DNA from: Dunaliella salina
Taxonomy: Eukaryota; Chlorophyta; Chlorophyceae; Chlamydomonadales; Dunaliellaceae
Assembly: GCA_002284615.2 (NCBI GenBank)
Contig: MU069733.1
Span: 22,510 to 34,766, forward strand
Direction: 5' to 3'
DNA length: 12,257 nt
Every line of letters begins with the position of its first letter. Positions within the stretch are counted from its first letter, which is position 1. The notes below the pieces were generated by a model, which made no database searches, was not told where the DNA came from, and saw only the letters and a program-made list of their open reading frames with translations. The position numbers and the translations under genes were made by a program. Below are positions 7,590 to 12,257 of the stretch, one piece after another.

Positions 7590-7661
7590 CTCAAGGCCGG
7601 CGTCATTGTGGGCTCTCTCTACCGGATCTATGTGAACCTGCTGCTTTCTTTTCGAAAGGAG
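7590..7661 (+). CDS. Gene B, exon 3 (membrane helix)
   Basis: A good polypyrimidine tract leads to TCCCACAG|CTC, and the donor is GAG|GTACGC; the exon is 24 codons, phase 0 at both ends. It encodes GVIVGSLYRIYVNLLLSF followed by RKE, again a hydrophobic helix ended by charged residues. One alternative frame is also open, but it encodes a polar segment and would break phase with both neighbours, so the membrane frame is preferred. It lies 245 bases after exon 2. Confidence 0.66.
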
Positions 7662-8358
7662 GTACGCTGAAGGGGACAGTTGTTTCACTGTTGCTCTATA
7701 CACACATTGAAGGGCTTTCACAGAGGCAAGCAAAAGTCGAGAGCTTTTATTGAGACATAGCCCTAGTTTGCCTTTTTGTATGTCAACATTATTACCTTTA
7801 ACATTTCCTTTTTGCATGTTAACATTATCACCTTCATATTATTATTATATAGGTGTGCTGCCTTCCTACAAACAACCCATTTTAGTACAACTGCGCCAGG
7901 TGCTGACCTTGAAGGTGCCAATGCAGGCTGAAATTGTTGTATCGTCACGAGCAGAGGTGCCTTCCTTTGCAGGTGGCACTGTTGGTGGTTGCCCAAGCAG
8001 TTGTTTTGACCAGGCGTTTGTGATGTGATGAGTGGCTGTGACAGTTCAGGAGAGATATGGAGAGGGGTTGCTTCCCACGCTTTAAGCAGGTTTTTACCGT
8101 GAGTTGTAAGGGGATTGTTGAGCAGTACTGTTCCATTGTGCGAGCATTCTGAGCAGCCAGAACCGGTTGATAAAAAGAATATGAGACAAACAAGTAGAAT
8201 TGTGAGGAGTGCGCACGAAATGAGAAGGTCAAAACACATCAAGCTTAAATAGCACTGCGGGCAAGCCTTCGTTTCAAAATGTTTTGTCTGGTCAGTACCT
8301 TGGATGCAAAAGCACAGCAGATCCATGAAGACATCATTTTTAGTTCTTGTTTTTCCAG
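7662..8358 (+). other. Proposed intron 3 of gene B
   Basis: This runs from the GTACGC donor at 7662 to either the TTTTTCCAG acceptor ending at 8358 or the later one at 9467. It contains the 36-bp duplication and a short TAT/TTA run near 7838-7852. A protein-like stretch near 7865-7950 does not fit the phase of its neighbours and is not called. A long minus-strand open frame across this interval has no recognisable content. Confidence 0.4.
7771..7842 (+). repeat. 36-bp tandem duplication, two copies
   Basis: CCTTTTTGTATGTCAACATT at 7771 recurs with small changes at 7807. The period is 36 bases and the unit is AT-rich. It lies in the intron after exon 3. It makes a repeated amino-acid pattern in an opposite-strand open frame, which is not evidence of coding. 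Confidence 0.9.
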
Positions 8359-8421
8359 AGTATTGGTTACTCACTCTCATGCTGTGGCGGCGTCCCACTG
8401 CGTTTGGACAAGCTTCACCTT
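8359..8421 (+). CDS. Gene B, possible exon 4 (weak)
   Basis: TTTTTCCAG|AGT precedes 21 open codons (SIGYSLSCCGGVPLRLDKLH and a final L) followed by CTT|GTGTGT. Both ends are phase 0, consistent with every other exon of gene B, and the acceptor has a good pyrimidine tract. The donor is weak, and the segment is less hydrophobic than its neighbours, so it may be a loop exon or a false positive. Leaving it out keeps the frame intact because it is a multiple of three. Confidence 0.3.
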
Positions 8422-9467
8422 GTGTGTAATTTGCGTGCGATGTATGTATGTATATGCTATGTATCAGTACATGCCTTGGAACTGGTGTGCCATGCACTCA
8501 GGAAAAAATGCTCATACAGGGAAAGCACCTCATGTTCAGAACTGCGAATTCACGGTGCGAGTATCTTACAACTCTGACTTATAAAATGCCCTCAAAGAAT
8601 TCAACTTACACAAGAACAGCAGGGAAAGATGAAGAAATAGGCAGAGGAAGGGCAAGTATGATCGTCTGTGCTGACTCCCTACTTATTGAAACAACAGAGA
8701 TTGCATATCTCATCAACTGCAAGCATGATCATTCCAATTTTTGTACAGTGCAATTACGTTGGGTTCCACAAGGATTCCAAGTCACCAAAACTGTCCAATG
8801 TGGGGTTGGGGTGATCTGGGAGGGAGGTTTGGTGGTAAAAAGTGAGGTCCATGTCCAGGCAAGTACACCAAGTGCCTATCAGAGCTAATTACAAGCTCTC
8901 ACAAGTTGCAATTACCATAGCTTAGAACCGAACAATTTGAGCCGACAGTTGGAAAGCACCTGTACTGGGAAGTCATCGACATTTGAGAGTGGGGGGATAG
9001 GTCACTGACTAGCACTCTGCTCCACTTCATGCATGAGAGTGTTTGCTCGTTCTTCCCTGATAGATCGACCTGCAACTAGTACTGATGGATGGACGCAAAC
9101 GTTCAGATAGACTAGATATGCTCCGCATGTCCGGGGTAATGGCAACGAAAGGGAGTTTGGGTGGTCTATGGTGGGTTAGGAATTTCTGGCCCCCAAAAAT
9201 AATAGTTAACCTGCTGCATGTCCTAAAGGAGGCTAAACATGCGCAGAATTGCGATCCTTTTTTTTGAGCCAACTGTAAATAGGGACTTGTGGAGAGCTGG
9301 AAGGAAGGTGCGTTTGCTAGAGCATGTACAGCGTGTTGTCCCACCCCCCCCTTTTACTGAACCTTCTCACCTCATAATAGCTGCGATTCCCCTACCAACC
9401 ACAGAGATCTCCTTTCTCACTGATGGCTGAAATCTTTTCAATTTGTGATGGCTGTTTTCTACTGCAG
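8422..9467 (+). other. Proposed intron region of gene B; no supported gene
   Basis: This stretch of about 1 kb ends at the CTACTGCAG acceptor at 9467. It contains two open stretches on the plus strand that I could not assign: one ending at 8888, and one from 9064 to a TGA at 9265-9267, which follows a TGATAG and reads 67 codons with a moderately protein-like composition. Neither has a usable donor or a recognised motif. Confidence 0.4.
9064..9267 (+). other. Unassigned 67-codon open stretch
   Basis: The frame is open from ATC 9064, just after an in-frame TAG that could serve as an acceptor AG, to a TGA at 9265-9267. It includes MDGRKRSDRLDMLRMSGVMA and later LLHVLKEAKHAQNC. The opposite strand is also open for about 100 codons here, so composition alone may explain it. 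No start context, no donor and no family are recognised. Confidence 0.15.
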
Positions 9468-9530
9468 CTGCCTGGCATGCTAGTGTACGCGGACCTACCC
9501 ACCTTCTTACTGGTGTTCCTGCCTGAACTG
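9468..9530 (+). CDS. Gene B, exon 5 (Leu-Pro-Gly membrane helix)
   Basis: The acceptor CTACTGCAG|CTG and the donor CTG|GTGAGG enclose 21 codons, phase 0 at both ends. The helix starts LPGMLVYADLPTFLLVFLPE. A Leu-Pro-Gly start, small residue, Thr, Leu-Leu-Val and closing Glu at similar spacing are, from general knowledge, a conserved helix of plant THH1/TOM1/TOM3 proteins, with a related pattern in animal GPR137. This is the best family clue in gene B, but it rests on one short helix compared by eye. Upstream exons supply two or three further helices and the next exon at least one, so a seven-helix protein is possible. Confidence 0.62.
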
Positions 9531-9918
9531 GTGAGGAAACTGAGTCATCCTGGTGGTTGCTTCGCTCCCAGGATTCGCTTACAAGTGTGCCCTGTTTGCA
9601 GCACAGTATTTCTAGGGTTTACAGGCGCATCCATCAACTTGACACGTATGACAGTGCAGAATACGGCATTGTTATGTGACAGGTTACAGCACGCATGGCA
9701 GCAGGATACCAGCAGGATACGGCATGACTCGACAGATTTGCTGCCAGAAGCTGACGATCACAGCACATTGGCTTATGACCGGCCGGGCATGTACTGTATT
9801 CCTTACGAACTCACAGCACATGAAATCATTAAACGCCTTATGAAGTCACAGCAAATGAATCCACAGCAAATCGGCTTATGATCACTCGGGCATGTACTGC
9901 ATTCCTTCCACCTTGCAG

Positions 9919-10038
9919 TTGATCCTGGACTGGGGGCTGGGTTTGCCGCTCTATGCCTTCGCCTTCTCTCACGCTGGCGTGTGCGCTTTGCTCTATGCTA
10001 TGACGGGGATGCACGGCATCCTGGTGTCCATCTGCAGG
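9919..10038 (+). CDS. Gene B, exon 6 (membrane helix; 3' part tandemly repeated)
   Basis: The acceptor CCACCTTGCAG|TTG and the donor AGG|GTAAGT enclose 40 codons, phase 0 at both ends. The translation includes DWGLGLPLYAFAFSHAGVC and then LLYAMTGMHGILVSICR: one long or two short hydrophobic helices with Gly, Met and His residues. From 9972 the exon sequence, its donor and a short spacer repeat four times with a 99-bp period. Only the first donor (at 10039) gives this reading without a stop: reading on past it meets an in-frame TAG at 10057-10059. The exon is the last strongly hydrophobic one in the window. Confidence 0.66.
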
Positions 10039-10353
10039 GTAAGTCAACACCTGATATAGGCTTCCTCTCNCGCTGGCGTGTGCGCTTTGCTCTATGCTAT
10101 GACGGGGATGCACGGCATCCTGGTGTCCATCTGCAGGGTAAGTCAATATCTGATATAGGCTTCCTCTCACGCTGGCGTGTGCGCTTTGCTCTATGCTATG
10201 ACGGGGATGCACGGCATCCTGATGTCCATCTACAGGGCAACACCTGATATAGGCTTCCTCTCACGCTGGCGTGTGCGCTTTGCTCTATGCTATGACGGGG
10301 ATGCACGGCATCCTGGTGTCCATCTGCAGGGTAAGTCAACACCTGATATAGGC
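9972..10353 (+). repeat. 99-bp tandem repeat, four copies, duplicating exon 6 and its splice donor
   Basis: Units start at 9972, 10071, 10170 and 10264. Spacing is 99, 99 and 94 bases. Each unit holds about 67 bases of the exon, the donor, and a 30-base spacer ending TATAGGCTTCCTCTCA. Copies 1 and 4 are identical through the donor and most of the spacer; copy 2 has one undetermined base (10070, at its left edge) and two changes in the spacer. Copy 3 has lost five bases (TAAGT), which destroys its donor, and carries two exon substitutions that would give Val to Met and Cys to Tyr. The high identity implies recent expansion or an assembly effect. Confidence 0.96.
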
Positions 10354-10361
10354 TCGCCTAT

Positions 10362-10406
10362 CCAACGGGAAGAGGCCTGGCCTACTCAGATAGGGCCTCT
10401 CGTTGG
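10362..10406 (+). repeat. Imperfect inverted repeat (hairpin) directly after the 99-bp array
   Basis: CCAACG...AGAGGCC at 10362-10377 pairs with GGCCTCTCGTTGG at 10394-10406. This gives a 13-bp stem interrupted by a 3-base bulge, with a loop of about 16 bases. It starts eight bases after the last repeat unit, inside the proposed intron. Confidence 0.8.
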
Positions 10407-10610
10407 AAGGTTCGGTGAATTGGTCACTTTCGGGCGGTTTGCTTCCGTTTTAGGGCGAAATGAGGGTCACCGAGGGTGAGGCGCATCTGTCAAACCAGCC
10501 TCCTAAGCCTCGCCTGGTGTTGCTGCCTTCGACGAGACTCAGCCAGGTGGCTACCCGACCCTGTGCATGACAGCTAGGCTGAGTGTGTGGACACGCAATT
10601 CCCACACTGG
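10407..10610 (+). other. Intronic sequence of gene B, nothing recognised
   Basis: Moderately GC-rich sequence lies between the hairpin and the satellite. Open frames on both strands lack splice signals or motifs. Confidence 0.4.
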
Positions 10611-10871
10611 GAACAGTGTGATCCCAACGCTTGAGCAGTGTGATATTCAAACAATTTGCGCAGTGTGATCCCATCGCGTGAGGAGTGTAATATTCCAACA
10701 ATTTGTGCAGTGTGATCCCAACGCATGAGCAGTGTGATATTCCAACAATTTGCGCAGTGTGATTCCAACCCATGAGCAGTGTGATCCCAACCATGAGCAG
10801 TGCGATCCCATCGAATTGAGCAGTGTGATCCCTACCATGATGTGACAGTGCGATCCTAACAATTTGAGCAG
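10611..10871 (+). repeat. Alternating 22-bp/25-bp satellite, about eleven units
   Basis: Two related units alternate: type A, GCAGTGTGATCCCAACGCATGA (22 bases, with variants), and type B, GCAGTGTGAT-ATTCCAACAATTTGC (25 bases). They form a 47-bp higher-order period for the first six units, then run on as A-like units of variable length. Every unit begins with a CAG-TGTG-like core. The array ends with GAGCAG at 10871, immediately followed by the next exon candidate, which itself starts TGTG. The minus strand is nearly free of stops across the array in all frames, which produces overlapping long open frames that are not genes. Confidence 0.93.
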
Positions 10872-10943
10872 TGTGCGCAAATTCCACGGCACTCCAGCAC
10901 TGTGTGCTCCAAGCTTTTTGAGGCATCCATGCTGAGTCAACAG
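10872..10943 (+). CDS. Gene B, possible exon 7 (weak)
   Basis: The acceptor is TTTGAGCAG|TGT, at the last satellite unit; 24 open codons (including RHSSTVCSKLFEASMLSQQ) follow, and the donor is CAG|GTAAGG, a strong match. Both ends are phase 0, in step with exon 6. The acceptor lacks a good pyrimidine tract, and many near-identical upstream sequences could compete for it. An alternative acceptor at CTCCAG (10895) would meet a stop or break phase. The segment is polar and might be a cytoplasmic loop or tail. Confidence 0.36.
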
Positions 10944-11118
10944 GTAAGGTAAGGTTACATCGCTTTATCAGCCTACAAGGGCAGCTAAGCGGAAACACAG
11001 AGGCCTGTAACCACTGTAACCAGACCGGTCTGAAAAAACAGAAAGCAGTGCTCAAGCTTGTGTACAAATGTCAACTGAATGTTGAGTCTGAAGGACTTCC
11101 GATCAACCTTTCCTGCAG

Positions 11119-11217
11119 AACATGGTGTGTCGGTCATCGTCGTACACTCTGCTGAGTCTTTCGCCGCAAGTTTTGTGTGTGCCTTACCTCCATAACTCCT
11201 CAGCAATGTGCGAATAA
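11119..11217 (+). CDS. Gene B, possible terminal exon (weak)
   Basis: TTTCCTGCAG|AAC is a good acceptor. The frame, phase 0 as required, runs 32 codons (NMVCRSSSYTLLSLSPQ and on) to a TAA at 11215-11217. The stop lies inside an AATAAA at 11213-11218, a canonical polyadenylation signal; many green algae use other signals. The short serine-rich tail has no motif. If correct, the full gene would encode about 246 residues. A donor-like GTTTTG at 11170 offers an alternative in which the gene continues. Confidence 0.3.
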   Translation, partial: NMVCRSSSYTLLSLSPQVLCVPYLHNSSAMCE

Positions 11218-11218
11218 A
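11213..11218 (+). promoter_or_regulatory. Possible polyadenylation signal AATAAA
   Basis: The hexamer overlaps the TAA stop of the possible terminal exon. Its position, directly on the stop codon, would leave a very short 3' untranslated region. A single hexamer can occur by chance. Confidence 0.25.
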
Positions 11219-11323
11219 GCCCCCATGTTGTGTGTTTCTAAGGCTTCCATAGCTCAGGAGGTCCCAAAAAAAGTAGTGGACATCATGTCAAAATTCTCGG
11301 CGGGAGGCCCAAAGGACCACCCA

Positions 11324-11357
11324 CCCCCCCTCCCCCCCAAATACTGCCCCCCTCCCC
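11324..11357 (-). other. G-quadruplex-prone tract on the minus strand
   Basis: Four C runs of 7, 7, 6 and 4 bases lie on the plus strand (11324-11330, 11332-11338, 11347-11352, 11354-11357), separated by 1, 8 and 1 bases. The minus strand is therefore a strong G-quadruplex candidate, and the plus strand could form an i-motif. Confidence 0.85.
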
Positions 11358-11770
11358 TCGATAAGGGTACCCATCTGCTCCTTTTTAAAATAGCTATCAA
11401 TTTGCATACTCATCACAATCAAACACTGAGTTGGAGCAGAGTTATTGGGCAAAAACTGGTGAACGGACGCCCATGCAAACCTGCCCTCCCAGGCACCCAC
11501 AACTGGCTTGCAAGTCCATAAACTGCCATTCTGACTTCACCATGCAAGGATGTATTATACATTGTCACTGTCATGGAAGTTTGGAATTGTTTGCTGCATG
11601 TATGCCTTCACACCCCCAGCAACCTATGCCCATGCGCATGTGGCACTGACTCTGATCCATGTACAGAGACTCCTGCTTTTACCCAATTCCCTTAGAGAGG
11701 GTGCCAATCGACAGTTCTGGAGCTCAGGAAACCATTGGTATATTAAAAACTTCGAGAAAGTGGCTCAGAA

Positions 11771-11830
11771 AAATTCTGGAGGGGGGGTCCCAAAAAGTCC
11801 AGACCCCCTCGAAGGACCACCCACCAACCA
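11771..11830 (+). repeat. G/C-run block related to 11290-11326, with imperfect hairpin
   Basis: It shares AAATTCT, a G-run, CCCAAA and GGACCACCCACC in the same order with the sequence near 11290-11326, suggesting two diverged copies of one repeat. GAGGGGGGGTC (11779-11789) can pair imperfectly with GACCCCCTC (11802-11810). Confidence 0.55.
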
Positions 11831-12223
11831 CCTTCTCCAATTGGACCCATATATTTACCAATTGATAGCTCTCAACCTCAGGATTCCAAATATGTAGTTT
11901 TTATTCGGATTGACACATACGTCCAAAAGTTATGCAGACTGGTGCCACCTGCAGAGCTCCTCATTTTTTCTGCACTTATGCCAAAAGCATAAAACAATAC
12001 CAAAGGTATCCAAGACTCGAGGAGTTCCGTTTCTCCTCCGAAGCTGTCTGTGCCCTCCACTCTTCCAGCAGCGGCCTTTCTTGACTTGCTTTTTAAGGCT
12101 TTCACAGAAAATTCGATCCCTTTTGTCCCTCCATCCGCCTTTCACAACTGCTGCGTTTCTCCAAACTGCAGAAAATGTTGCAAAAAAGAAAGACTACAGT
12201 GATATCTGCCCACAACACACCAG

Positions 12224-12257
12224 CACACGCGCGCGCGCGCGCGCGCGCACACACACA
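12224..12257. repeat. Alternating CA/CG simple repeat at the right edge
   Basis: CACA, then a run of CG dinucleotides, then ACACACA to the last base: 34 bases of strict pyrimidine-purine alternation. It mirrors the composition of the left edge, with CG innermost and CA outermost on the plus strand in both. Confidence 0.97.

Larger units (their letters stand above)
11218..12223. other. No supported gene; C-rich and low-complexity flank
   Basis: This interval holds a G-quadruplex-prone tract (11324-11357 on the opposite strand) and a related G/C-run block near 11771-11830. Short open frames occur on both strands. The two near 11878-12145 on the minus strand have a basic, protein-like composition but no motif, start or splice pair I can defend. 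Confidence 0.4.

Noticed and set aside
7865..7950. Protein-like stretch after TATATAG, ending GAG|GTGCCT
   Set aside because: Its frame needs a one-base carry-over from the previous exon, but all gene B boundaries are phase 0; the acceptor also lacks a pyrimidine tract.
7763..8497. 244-codon open frame on the minus strand
   Set aside because: It has no recognisable domain, runs antisense through gene B introns and a 36-bp duplication, and ends in a repeat-derived pattern. The composition does not look like one protein.
8448..8888. 146-codon open frame on the plus strand
   Set aside because: There is no motif, no splice pair and no start context. It fits a chance opening inside an intron.
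9838..10247. Open frames on both strands through the 99-bp array, giving repeated peptides
   Set aside because: These are other-frame readings of the duplicated exon 6. The splice-consistent frame is the membrane-helix one.
10450..11067. 205-codon open frame on the minus strand across the satellite
   Set aside because: The satellite unit simply lacks stop codons on this strand in all frames, so three overlapping frames are open. The translation is a degenerate echo of the repeat.
11878..12145. Two overlapping basic open frames on the minus strand near the right end
   Set aside because: There are no motifs and no splice signals; the frames overlap each other and are short.

Overview
This window looks like nuclear DNA of a unicellular eukaryote, most plausibly an intron-rich alga. 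Protein-like segments are short (about 60-130 bases), bounded by GT-AG splice signals, and separated by introns of several hundred bases. There are no bacterial operons or ribosome-binding sites. Both ends run into alternating CA/CG tracts, as expected for a contig that stopped in simple repeats. The species cannot be fixed from the sequence; a prasinophyte-type green alga is only a guess.

Layout. (1) Positions 846-2435, + strand: four exon candidates of a gene I do not recognise (gene A), whose splice phases agree at three successive junctions. (2) Positions 2700-5905, mostly - strand: relic-rich DNA. It holds a U6 snRNA-like sequence (2723-2795), several stop-poor but broken reading frames (2938-3930), a dispersed repeat in one long and two partial copies, a 13-bp-arm palindrome (4066-4093), and a disrupted retroelement gag-protease region with an altered aspartic protease motif (4841-5905). 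(3) Positions 6208-11217, + strand: gene B, a membrane protein reconstructed from up to eight exons that all meet in phase 0. It begins at an ATG at 6208 and could end at a TAA overlapping an AATAAA signal at 11213. The exon at 9468 resembles the Leu-Pro-Gly membrane helix of the plant THH1/TOM1/TOM3 and animal GPR137 seven-helix families; this is a tentative hint. (4) Inside gene B, the 3' half of the 9919-10038 exon and its splice donor are tandemly repeated four times (99-bp period). The next intron is largely a 22+25-bp alternating satellite ending exactly at the next proposed splice acceptor. (5) Positions 11218-12257: C-rich, low-complexity DNA with no gene I can support.

The most interesting signals are the in-frame tandem duplication of an exon with its donor, the satellite that seems to grow from a splice acceptor, the U6-like sequence with changes at functionally important bases, and the broken protease element. 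I did not find a convincing novel multi-gene system. All exon calls come from reading frames and splice consensus by eye, without homology searches or transcripts.
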